Shown: in pieces, positions 1 through 5,968 of the stretch
Layout: each line of letters begins with the position of its first letter
Position numbering within the stretch: the stretch's first letter is position 1
DNA from: Acidilobaceae archaeon
GTDB lineage: Archaea; Thermoproteota; Thermoprotei_A; Sulfolobales; Acidilobaceae
Direction: 5' to 3'
Length of the DNA: 6,920 bases
Assembly: GCA_026985385.1 (NCBI GenBank)
Contig: JALSQM010000142.1
Coordinates: forward strand, 1-6,920
The notes under the pieces: generated by a model
Databases searched by the model: none
What the model was told of the DNA's origin: nothing
What the model saw: the letters and a program-made list of their open reading frames with translations, nothing else
Position numbers and translations under genes: made by a program

Positions 1-76
1 GCGGGTCAACGTAAAACATCCAGCACTCCCCAAGACTCCAAGCTGGGAGCGGGTAATATCTCGCCCTACTTATCAT
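1..76 (-). CDS. Possible N-terminal fragment of a divergent gene, cut by the left edge
   Basis: A minus-strand reading frame opens at an ATG (76-74) and stays open for 25 codons to the window edge. It begins MISRARYYPLPAWSLGE and continues with a Cys/Trp/aromatic-rich stretch. I do not recognise the family. The codons (ATA for Ile, AGG for Arg, GAG for Glu) fit the rest of the window. No convincing Shine-Dalgarno site precedes the ATG, so the message could be leaderless. If real, the gene is divergent from the glycosyltransferase and both promoters lie in 77-228. The competing reading is a plus-strand frame ending at 85, which uses codons rarer here (AAA, CGG). The fragment is too short to decide. 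Confidence 0.3.
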   Translation of the reverse strand, partial: MISRARYYPLPAWSLGECWMFYVDP

Positions 77-170
77 ACTAGCTAGTCGTACCCGACCCTG
101 AAAGCGGGGACCCCTCCAACGAGATAGCACCCGGATGGTATACGAGGTTAGCCCCCTGCAAATGGAAGCC

Positions 171-227
171 CCGCGGGTGCCGGGCCTTTATTCGGGGCCC
201 CAAGCCGGGATCCCACCGGGCCCGCGG
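171..227 (+). other. GC-rich potential three-way-junction fold just before the glycosyltransferase start
   Basis: By eye, 171-177 pairs perfectly with 221-227 (7 bp). Inside lie two hairpins: 182-186 with 196-200 (5 bp, 9-nt loop) and 205-208 with 216-219 (4 bp, 7-nt loop). The closing helix ends one base before the GTG start at 229. The stretch is about 78% G+C, higher than the genes around it. If transcription starts upstream, for example near the AT-rich patch at 66-78, this would be a folded 5' leader. The AT patch at 187-192 could instead be a weak promoter element, in which case the fold would not be in the RNA. Pairing by chance is easy in such GC-rich DNA. Confidence 0.25.
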
Positions 228-228
228 C

Positions 229-1410
229 GTGCCTAGGCTGAGGGTAGGTTTCGTGTCAACGTACCCCCCGATACACTGTGGTGTAGGGGAGTACACGAAG
301 CTGCTGGCTACAGCCCTGGCAAGCAGTAATGAAGTCGATGTATTCATCCTCGCGGAGGAGTCTGTTGGCCGCGGGAGCTTTGATGGCTATAGCGGAGCCG
401 CGGTGATACCCTCCTTCAGGAGGGCGGACGAGCAAAGCTTTGACCGGGTACTCGACGCTCTCGCCGATGTCGGTGGCGTGGATGTGCTGCATATACAGCA
501 CGAGTACGGAATCTTCGGCCGGGGCATCGGCATTATAGAGAAGGCGTTAGAGGCGAGGGAGGAGGGCTTGGCTAGGAGGGTTGTATTCACGCTCCACACG
601 GTCTACCACTCCGAGGCTAGTGGGGAGGCAAGGGCATTCCAGAGGAGGGTGGTTGAAGCGTCGGACGCCGTTATAGTTCATAGTAACCTACAGGAGCACG
701 AGTTGCAGATGGAGGTCGGCGGATACCCCTCCAACCTACACAGGATCCCGCATGGGACTAGCCTGAACCCCTACCTAGACACTCCCAGGAGGGCGCTAGC
801 CGGGTCTCTGGGCCTTGAACCTGATAGCCTTAGAGGGCTCGTAGTTAGCGTTATAGGGTTCCTGAGGAGGGATAAGGGTATTGACACCCTCCTCGAAGCA
901 CTGGACACCATAGAGTCTGGAAGGCATAGGCTCTCGAGGCCCCTCACTGTAATCGTCGCCGGGGAGCCCCGGGATCCCGCCCTCCTGGAGAGCCTGAGGA
1001 TCCATGAGGGCGGCACATTAAGGCTTATGGCGAGGTACCTCTCGACGCCGGAGATACTCAAGCTATCAGCCCTCTCAGACGCCATAGTACTGCCCTACCG
1101 CGACGCTCCCGGGATCTACTCTGTCAGTGGGATCCTCCACCTAAGCATGGGTAGCCTTAAGCCTGTTATAGGAACCAACACTCCTAGGCTGACGGAGCTC
1201 TACACGCTAGCCCCCAGGCTCGTCATACGCGCTGGGGATTCCGAGGCCCTCGCTAGGATGCTCTCCCTACTTTCCGACCCAGACTACTACGAGCTCACCG
1301 TAGCGTATGCTGGCCCTCTTTACTCCTACGCTGTGAGGACGAGCTGGTCAAGGATGGCCCGGAGGCACCTCCGCCTCTATAATAAGCTCCTCGCACAGGG
1401 TAGGCCCTAG
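229..1410 (+). CDS. GT4-family (GT-B fold) glycosyltransferase, subfamily that partners GH130 enzymes
   Basis: A probable cytoplasmic, retaining glycosyltransferase moving a sugar from a nucleotide-sugar donor; the acceptor is unknown. The N-terminal Rossmann half opens with RVGFVSTYPP (5-14) and the glycine loop GVGEY (18-22), then QHEYGIFG (90-97), FTLHT (120-124) and IPHG (173-176). The C-terminal donor half has GFLRRDKGIDTLLEA (210-224), LPYRDAPGIYSVSG (288-301) and KPVIGTNT (311-318). The usual GT4 E-X7-E pair is not visible; an SG-containing segment stands in its place. As I recall, this variant occurs in GT4 proteins encoded beside GH130 enzymes, and a GH130 gene follows here after a short gap. 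The 393-residue length is normal. GTG 229 is the first possible start after an in-frame stop at 79-81, and the protein begins exactly where GT4 proteins do. No Shine-Dalgarno is seen, so the message may be leaderless. The fold is certain; the sugar (perhaps mannose) is inferred. Confidence 0.9.
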   Translation: MPRLRVGFVSTYPPIHCGVGEYTKLLATALASSNEVDVFILAEESVGRGSFDGYSGAAVIPSFRRADEQSFDRVLDALADVGGVDVLHIQHEYGIFGRGIGIIEKALEAREEGLARRVVFTLHTVYHSEASGEARAFQRRVVEASDAVIVHSNLQEHELQMEVGGYPSNLHRIPHGTSLNPYLDTPRRALAGSLGLEPDSLRGLVVSVIGFLRRDKGIDTLLEALDTIESGRHRLSRPLTVIVAGEPRDPALLESLRIHEGGTLRLMARYLSTPEILKLSALSDAIVLPYRDAPGIYSVSGILHLSMGSLKPVIGTNTPRLTELYTLAPRLVIRAGDSEALARMLSLLSDPDYYELTVAYAGPLYSYAVRTSWSRMARRHLRLYNKLLAQGRP

Positions 1411-1423
1411 GAGCGCTGCCCCT

Positions 1424-1430
1424 GAGGGTG
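1424..1430 (+). promoter_or_regulatory. Ribosome binding site favouring ATG 1440 of the GH130 gene
   Basis: GAGGGTG resembles the archaeal GGAGGTGA consensus and lies 9 bases before ATG 1440. The alternative GTG start at 1428 lies inside this motif and has no good site of its own, so the ATG is preferred. Confidence 0.5.
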
Positions 1431-1439
1431 CCGAGTATA

Positions 1440-2534
1440 ATGGAGGAGTTAGAGATCCCCAAGAGCCCCGGCTTCGCCGAGGCTAGGAGGATTAGGAGGC
1501 TCGAGACCAAGGATATAGCTAGGAGGGTTGGGGCTATATCGCCTGATAGGTTCTTCATAAACGGGTTCCCGGCGCGCCACTCTGTGGCCGTGTTCAACCC
1601 CGGCCTCCTATATGATGGCGGGGATGAAGTGCTACTCTACCCGAGGATAATTATCGGCTATTATAAGTACGTCTCAGCAATAGCCGAAGTCGAGGTTCCA
1701 CTCGAGGATATTGAGAATGGGCAGGTTAATATGAACGTGTACTCGGGGAGCCTTGTTGTCAGCCCCTCTAGCCGCGTAGACTTCTGGGGAGCCGAGGATC
1801 CTAGGGTCTACAAGTTGAGGGAGCGGAGGCTCATGACGTACACTGGTAGGACTGTCAACTACTTCGAGGCGGGGGATAGAGATAGAACCCTGCCGGTGAC
1901 CGCCGTTAAGGTGGGGAGCCGCTGGCTCAAGGCACTAGTGGGGCGGCCCACACCCCAGTTGTCCGACAGACTTGTAAGTGATAAGAACGCCTTCCTAGTC
2001 GACGTGGATGGAGTCCTCTTCATGCTTCACAGGGTCCACTTAGCGCCGGACGACTTCAGGCTACTCGCATCCAGGTTGAGGAGCGAGGCTATGGACGCCA
2101 TCGAGAACCCTCCTAGCGAGGGCCCCGTAGAGGTTCTAGCTGAGAAGGACTGGCACGTCATGCCCCACGCCATATTCGAGGAGAAGATAGGCTGGGGCGC
2201 TCCCCCCCTACGCCTCAGTGGGAGGGACTACCTATTCCTGCTACACGGGGTCGCCAGGGAGATGCAGGTCTACAGGGTCTTCGCAGCCATAATAGAGCTA
2301 CACCCGCGTGAGGGGCCCATAGTCAAGGCTGTGACGCCGCGCTACATAATGGAGCCTAGGGAGCCCTACGAGACCTTTGGGGACAGACCGTACACGGTAT
2401 TCCCCTGTGGTGCCGAGCGCTTGGATGACGATAGGATATTACTCTCATATGGGGCAGCCGACTACATGGCCGCCCTAGCCATAATACCTGTTGACGAGCT
2501 CATGTCCGAGCTTGACAGGGGGAGAATCTACTAG
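1440..2534 (+). CDS. GH130-family mannoside phosphorylase/hydrolase-like protein
   Basis: A cytoplasmic five-bladed beta-propeller of the GH130 family, whose members phosphorolyse or hydrolyse beta-mannosides. Family landmarks appear in order, numbered from ATG 1440: FNPGLL (52-57), GAEDPR (117-122, with the Asp taken as the catalytic acid), SDKNAF (180-185), LHRVH (196-200), KIGWGAPP (249-256), LHGV (268-271), EPREPYE (305-311), FPCG (321-324) and YGAAD (337-341). Lys182, Arg198 and His269 are basic residues compatible with phosphate binding, but motif reading alone does not separate phosphorylase from hydrolase. The length of 364 residues is typical. It follows the GT4 gene by 29 bases, so the two are probably co-transcribed: one would build and the other recycle the same glycoside. 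An in-frame GTG at 1428 would add four residues; ATG 1440 has the better ribosome site. Family membership is firm; the substrate is inferred. Confidence 0.9.
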   Translation: MEELEIPKSPGFAEARRIRRLETKDIARRVGAISPDRFFINGFPARHSVAVFNPGLLYDGGDEVLLYPRIIIGYYKYVSAIAEVEVPLEDIENGQVNMNVYSGSLVVSPSSRVDFWGAEDPRVYKLRERRLMTYTGRTVNYFEAGDRDRTLPVTAVKVGSRWLKALVGRPTPQLSDRLVSDKNAFLVDVDGVLFMLHRVHLAPDDFRLLASRLRSEAMDAIENPPSEGPVEVLAEKDWHVMPHAIFEEKIGWGAPPLRLSGRDYLFLLHGVAREMQVYRVFAAIIELHPREGPIVKAVTPRYIMEPREPYETFGDRPYTVFPCGAERLDDDRILLSYGAADYMAALAIIPVDELMSELDRGRIY

Positions 2535-2540
2535 GCACGC

Positions 2541-2546
2541 GGGGTG
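2541..2546 (+). promoter_or_regulatory. Ribosome binding site supporting the TTG start at 2555
   Basis: GGGGTG lies 8 bases before TTG 2555 and matches the archaeal GGAGGTG type. It supports the TTG over the in-frame GTG at 2564. Confidence 0.55.
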
Positions 2547-2554
2547 CTAGGGCT

Positions 2555-3325
2555 TTGCTGGGCGTGTTCAGGTATAACGACAAGCTCGGTAGGAGGCTCG
2601 TCGTTATACTGAGGGGCTTCCCCTGCAGCTGGGGTAAGTGTACCTTCTGCCCCTTCGCCCTCGAGCAGTCCACCTCCACCTCGAGGGTCATCGAGGATAA
2701 CCGCAGGATAATAGCGGAGGCTCTGAGGGAGCTGGAGAGGGATCCCGTTGAGAGGGTTGCAGTATTCAACGGTGGAAGCTTCCACGAGCTCCCCTATGAT
2801 AGCGTCGAGAGGCTGAGGCCCCTCGCTAGGGGGAGGATATTCGAGGTCGAGGAGAGGAGCGAGTTCGTCACAATGAATAGCCTCGAGGCACTCGTGGAGT
2901 ACTACCGCCCCAGAAGGCTCGTTGTCCGCGTGGGCTTCGAGACCGCCTTCGAGGAGATCAGGGAGGGGCTTCTACGCAAGGGTATGCCGGACTCCGAGAT
3001 GCATAGGCTCAGCAGGCTGCGCCTCGAGGCCAGGGAGAGGGGGTTACCTGTCGAGATATGGACCTACCTTCTCTTCGGGATGAAGGGGATAAGCGAGGAG
3101 AGCGTTGCCGAGAGCCTCAGGGTGTTCAAGAGGCTCTTCGACGGGGTAATAGCTGTCCGCTACAGGAAGTACCTACCAAGCCACCCCGAGCCAGCCCCCG
3201 TGAGCCCAGAGCTTGCAAGCCTTCTAGAGAGGGAGGCGGACCTAGTCGACTGGGGTGAGGAGCAGTGGGTCATAGCCGGGAGGAGGGGCTATGCCCCTGG
3301 GAGGTCTGGGGTGGAGAGGAGCTAG
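2555..3325 (+). CDS. RaSEA-like radical SAM protein, probable archaeosine synthase lyase subunit
   Basis: A probable radical S-adenosylmethionine enzyme binding a 4Fe-4S cluster. In the RaSEA family it cleaves the lysine adduct that ArcS makes on preQ0-tRNA, leaving the archaeosine amidine at position 15. Cluster cysteines 24, 29 and 32 lie in PCSWGKCTFC; the spacing is CX4CX2C rather than the canonical CX3CX2C. Further RaSEA-like landmarks are FNGGSFHE (71-78), EVEERSEF (97-104, like the family's ESRPE), VRVGFET (124-130) and LRKGM (140-144). At 256 residues it looks shorter than euryarchaeal relatives, ending soon after the SAM barrel. TTG 2555 was chosen for its ribosome site. It begins 20 bases after the GH130 gene and overlaps ArcS by 61 bases, which fits the known partnership of the two proteins. 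Radical SAM membership is firm; the RaSEA role rests on these motifs and the ArcS neighbour. Confidence 0.78.
   Translation: MLGVFRYNDKLGRRLVVILRGFPCSWGKCTFCPFALEQSTSTSRVIEDNRRIIAEALRELERDPVERVAVFNGGSFHELPYDSVERLRPLARGRIFEVEERSEFVTMNSLEALVEYYRPRRLVVRVGFETAFEEIREGLLRKGMPDSEMHRLSRLRLEARERGLPVEIWTYLLFGMKGISEESVAESLRVFKRLFDGVIAVRYRKYLPSHPEPAPVSPELASLLEREADLVDWGEEQWVIAGRRGYAPGRSGVERS
3252..3258 (+). promoter_or_regulatory. Ribosome binding site for ArcS, inside the RaSEA-like coding region
   Basis: GGGGTGA closely matches the archaeal Shine-Dalgarno and lies 6 bases before GTG 3265. It supports starting ArcS within the upstream gene rather than at GTG 3364 or by frameshift fusion. Confidence 0.6.
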
Positions 3326-3969
3326 ACTGGGTTAAGGCGCCTGCTAGACTCTACCTCCGAGGGGTGGGCCGGCGCTACATAGCGGAGTGGCCCTTCAACG
3401 AGGCGCATGAGCGCGTCATTCACAGCTACAGGCCTCGGAGGAGGTACAAGCTAGGCCTGTTCCTGCCGTGTAGTTACGGGAAACCCTACAGCCAAAGCTA
3501 TATCCACTACATGATAAGGAGGGTGCTAGCACCCTGGATAAGGGCTGGCCTGCTACACGAGATAATACTCACAAACGCGGGCGTCGTCCCCAGGGAGCTG
3601 GAGGAGCACTGGCCCTACACGGCCTACGACTGGAACCCCGCCTATGAGACTCCCCAGGTGAAGGAGTGCTATAGGAGGATCCTAGCATCGAGGATCGAGG
3701 ACTACCTCAGGGCCCACGGAGGCCACTATGAGGGGTTCGCCGCATACCTACGCTGGAACAGCGACTCATGGGCGGCCCTCCAAGAGGCCGCGGGTGCCCT
3801 CGGAGTTAGAGTGGAGAACCTGGCCCCCCGCGAGGTGCCTGGGCGCGAGGTCGAGGAGGTGGGGCTCGGCCTGGGCTATGAGAGGGATGAAGACATAGTA
3901 CTCATAACCAGAACCGCCCTGGAGAGCCTGCGAGCGGGACTCACTAGAATGCTAGGGGAGCCCTCTTGA
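3265..3969 (+). CDS. arcS: Minimal archaeosine synthase, lysine transferase subunit (ArcS core)
   Basis: ArcS joins free lysine to the nitrile of preQ0 at position 15 of archaeal tRNA; RaSEA then releases archaeosine. The signature PC-X3-KPY-X2-S-X2-H is present without a mismatch at residues 68-81 (Pro68, Cys69, Lys73, Pro74, Tyr75, Ser78, His81). The sequence after it (VVPRELEEHWPYTAYD, 107-122, and onward) also looks like the ArcS catalytic domain. At 234 residues this is only the core: the TGT-like N-terminal domains and C-terminal PUA domain of euryarchaeal ArcS are absent, so tRNA binding may depend on the partner or another protein. GTG 3265 has a good ribosome site; the only later candidate before the motif is GTG 3364. 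The first 20 codons overlap the RaSEA-like gene in another frame. The stop overlaps the next gene's ATG by one base. Confidence 0.85.
   Translation: MGHSREEGLCPWEVWGGEELDWVKAPARLYLRGVGRRYIAEWPFNEAHERVIHSYRPRRRYKLGLFLPCSYGKPYSQSYIHYMIRRVLAPWIRAGLLHEIILTNAGVVPRELEEHWPYTAYDWNPAYETPQVKECYRRILASRIEDYLRAHGGHYEGFAAYLRWNSDSWAALQEAAGALGVRVENLAPREVPGREVEEVGLGLGYERDEDIVLITRTALESLRAGLTRMLGEPS
3955..3960 (+). promoter_or_regulatory. Ribosome binding site for the alpha/beta hydrolase
   Basis: GGGGAG lies 8 bases before ATG 3969. This favours that ATG over TTG 3966, the codon just before it, and suggests translation coupled to the end of ArcS (TGATG). Confidence 0.5.
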
Positions 3970-4571
3970 TGGGCGTGGCGGGGCACGCTGGTATAGAGTG
4001 TCCAGTCGAATACTCCACCGCCCGGGAACCCGCCGTGCTCTTCCTCCACGGATACAGCTTCAGGCACACCATCTGGGTAGAGCTGGGGTATACGAGGCTC
4101 GTGGAGGAGATGGGCCACTCCTACGCGGCCCCCGACATGCCCTACGGTAGGAGGACCGGGTGCAGCTCCAGGAGCCTAGACGTGGACGTAAACCTCGGCA
4201 TAGCCAGGGACGCCCTTAGACTTGCTGGTGCTACCAGGCCAGCTATAGTAGTGGCCGCGAGCATGGGGTGCCGGTACGCCGTCTACCTAGCTGCGAGCGG
4301 CTATGCCGACAGCCTGGTACTGGCGGCCCCCGCCCTAGGATCCGATGAGGGGGCCTGGAGCCTCCTCAGGGGCCTGCGTATCAGGAGGGCTGTGGTGGTG
4401 TGGGGGTCACGTGACAGAGTGGTACCCCGGAGGGAGGCTGAGCTGGTTGCTAAGAGGCTTGGGGCTGAGCTGGTAGTCGCTAGGGGGGCGGGCCACGTGG
4501 TCTACAGGGACGACCCCGACCTCTTCTCGCGGGTGCTGAGGGATGTGACATCCACTGCTACCAGCGTATGA
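3969..4571 (+). CDS. Small alpha/beta-hydrolase-fold protein of unknown substrate
   Basis: A soluble 200-residue alpha/beta hydrolase, short for the family, with little room for a lid domain. Numbered from ATG 3969, VLFLHGY (23-29) forms the oxyanion-hole loop. The nucleophile elbow is VAASMGC (95-101) with Ser98; the usual first glycine of GxSxG is alanine. Asp149 lies in VWGSRDRVVP (144-153) and His176 in GAGHVVY (173-179), so the catalytic triad is complete. The substrate may be an ester, thioester or similar and cannot be told from sequence. It is the last gene of the plus-strand cluster and is coupled to ArcS through TGATG, which proves co-transcription more than shared function. Its last 14 bases overlap the end of the convergent signal peptidase gene. 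Confidence 0.8.
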   Translation: MGVAGHAGIECPVEYSTAREPAVLFLHGYSFRHTIWVELGYTRLVEEMGHSYAAPDMPYGRRTGCSSRSLDVDVNLGIARDALRLAGATRPAIVVAASMGCRYAVYLAASGYADSLVLAAPALGSDEGAWSLLRGLRIRRAVVVWGSRDRVVPRREAELVAKRLGAELVVARGAGHVVYRDDPDLFSRVLRDVTSTATSV

Positions 4572-5949
4572 TCACATACGCGAGTATCGCCGAGGCTACC
4601 CCCGCTACTAGGAGTCGGGTCACACTATTCCAGCCTGCGAGTATGACTAGCCACCCCACGGCGGGTATCCTGAGCCACATCTTCCCAATGACGTCCCGGG
4701 GGCTAACGCTCCAGGGGTCAACGGCGTTATTAGCGTCCCCCTTGGTTAGATAGCTCCCATCGGGCCTCACATCAACGACCCTATGAGTAACTACTATCCC
4801 CTTAACCTTGAATGCTATGACGTCGCCCACCCCTATGTGGGTGGTCTTCCGCAGTATGACCACATCGCCGGGGTTTATGTGGGGCTTCATGCTCCCAGTA
4901 ACCACGACCAGGGGATGCCAGAACATCACACCCGCCAAGGCTAGAGCCGAGGCCGCCACGGCCAGGCCTAAGGCCGCCCAGAATAGGGGCCTCCTATAGA
5001 GGGGCGCCTCCCGGCCATGCCCCGAGTCATCGCTGGCAACCTTCACGCCCGGGGAGACCGTAGCCCTAGGCTTGGGGCTCTCCTGGGTCCCCCTAAGCCT
5101 TGCAAGGGGATCCAGGCCGGCTAGGAGCGATGCAGTGGTGTAGGCAGCATAGAGGCCCGCCAGCCCGGCCAGCAGGAGGCCGAGGGCTCCTGAGGATGGC
5201 CTGAACGGTATGCCCCCCCAGAGGACCGCGGATGCAAGCATTACTGTGTAGGCAGCGTAGAGGCCGAGGGCCTCATCGGCGCTGAGGGCGACTGCTCCCA
5301 GGACGGCCCCGAGTATTATCGCTACAAGCGCGCCTAGAGCGGCCTGAGGCGAGGCCTGAGTATAAGCTACAACCAGCTGCTCCGGGTTCAATGCGAGAAT
5401 CCCGGCTGTCACAGCGCCTGCAACAGCGTAGCCCCTGAGCCCCCTAGAGGCTCTGACAGCCAACGCAGCAGGCACCATTAAGGCGGCGTACACAGCCGAC
5501 ACTAGCAGGCTACCCACTACACCGCTTATCCCGCTGGGCCTCCACCCGAGAACCCCCGCTACTACAGCGTAGCCCCCCGCGAGGGCAGCCGCTACGGCGA
5601 GCGACCTCGCAGCCCTCGAGCCTAGGGAGGCGCCGCTAGCGGCGTGCCTAGACCCTTCTAACCCACGGTGGGGCAGGAGGACCCTGTAAGCCGCGTATGA
5701 GATCCCAGCCAGGACGGCCTCAACCCCCACTAGGAGGAGGTAGAAGGCTGTGGGTGAAGCCCCTAGGCGGCCGAGTAGGGCGGGTACAACCGTGTAGCCG
5801 AGGGCCAGAATCGACAGGGAGGCTACCAGAACAGCTATGCCGCCCAGGAACCCCTTGGTTCCCCTCTCGGGGATCCCTCGTGCCACCAATCCTATCACCA
5901 TAATATATGTTAAAAATAAAAAGAAAAGATATAAGGTGTTATGCCTCAT
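4558..5949 (-). CDS. Signal peptidase I (ER/archaeal SipW type) fused to a large polytopic membrane domain
   Basis: A membrane serine peptidase that removes signal peptides outside the cytoplasmic membrane. The catalytic part is at the C-terminus: VVVTGSMKPHINPGD (348-362, nucleophile Ser353), VVTHRVVDV (386-394, His389 in place of the Lys of most bacterial enzymes) and KGDANNAVDP (403-412, Asp405), followed by a C-terminal membrane segment (about 432-462). A helix at 322-344 anchors this domain. The first 275 residues are unusual: eight or nine hydrophobic helices rich in Ala, Leu, Gly and Val, with no family I recognise, then a polar linker (about 279-318). Typical archaeal Sec11-like peptidases are under 200 residues. 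It lies 19 bases after the TasA-like gene, probably its substrate. ATG 5949 gives a tidy first helix but has no ribosome site; GTG 5886, preceded by GGTGAT, may be the true start. Confidence 0.85.
   Translation of the reverse strand: MRHNTLYLFFLFLTYIMVIGLVARGIPERGTKGFLGGIAVLVASLSILALGYTVVPALLGRLGASPTAFYLLLVGVEAVLAGISYAAYRVLLPHRGLEGSRHAASGASLGSRAARSLAVAAALAGGYAVVAGVLGWRPSGISGVVGSLLVSAVYAALMVPAALAVRASRGLRGYAVAGAVTAGILALNPEQLVVAYTQASPQAALGALVAIILGAVLGAVALSADEALGLYAAYTVMLASAVLWGGIPFRPSSGALGLLLAGLAGLYAAYTTASLLAGLDPLARLRGTQESPKPRATVSPGVKVASDDSGHGREAPLYRRPLFWAALGLAVAASALALAGVMFWHPLVVVTGSMKPHINPGDVVILRKTTHIGVGDVIAFKVKGIVVTHRVVDVRPDGSYLTKGDANNAVDPWSVSPRDVIGKMWLRIPAVGWLVILAGWNSVTRLLVAGVASAILAYVIIRW
4564..4581. 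repeat. Inverted repeat across the tail-to-tail overlap of two convergent genes
   Basis: GCGTATG (4564-4570) and CATACGC (4575-4581) form a perfect 7-bp stem with a 4-base loop, ATCA. The hairpin forms on either strand, contains the hydrolase stop codon (4569-4571) and lies next to the peptidase stop (4560-4558). There is no T-rich tail, so an archaeal terminator is not obvious; it may stabilise or define both 3' ends, or be chance within dual-coding sequence. Confidence 0.4.
5894..5899 (-). promoter_or_regulatory. Possible ribosome binding site for a shorter signal peptidase start (GTG 5886)
   Basis: On the minus strand GGTGAT, complementary to the 3' end of archaeal 16S rRNA, lies 7 bases before an in-frame GTG at 5886. 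The upstream ATG 5949 has no comparable site, so a start at 5886 would drop the first 21 residues. Confidence 0.4.
5911..5928 (-). terminator. T-rich tract, candidate terminator of the TasA-like gene
   Basis: On the minus strand this is CTTTTCTTTTTATTTTTA, beginning 40 bases beyond the TasA-like stop at 5969. Runs of T in the non-template strand are the usual archaeal termination signal, and nothing similar occurs elsewhere in this GC-rich window. It falls inside the first codons of the longest signal peptidase frame. Confidence 0.4.
5928..5935 (-). promoter_or_regulatory. TATA-box-like element for the signal peptidase gene
   Basis: Minus-strand CTTATATC is a good match to a crenarchaeal TATA box. 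With the usual 26-base spacing, transcription would begin near 5906, leaving a leader of about 20 bases carrying GGTGAT before GTG 5886. No clear BRE precedes it. Confidence 0.35.
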
Positions 5950-5968
5950 GCTAGTTCTTATGCTGCTC

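Noticed and set aside
2..85. Plus-strand C-terminal fragment ending at the TAG at 83-85 (reads RVNVKHPALPKTPSW and on)
   Set aside because: It uses codons rare in this window (AAA, CGG) and competes with a minus-strand frame whose codons fit better. Neither is proven; the minus-strand reading was kept at low confidence.
171..227. tRNA-like arrangement: 7-bp closing stem with a 17-base 3' arm
   Set aside because: The segment is too short for a tRNA, the loop GATCCCA lacks the TTCRA T-loop consensus, and there is no anticodon arm.
3265..3364. Frameshifted single RaSEA-ArcS fusion gene
   Set aside because: ArcS has a good ribosome site and a GTG at the right spacing, and the RaSEA-like frame ends naturally. 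No slippery sequence was needed to explain the arrangement.
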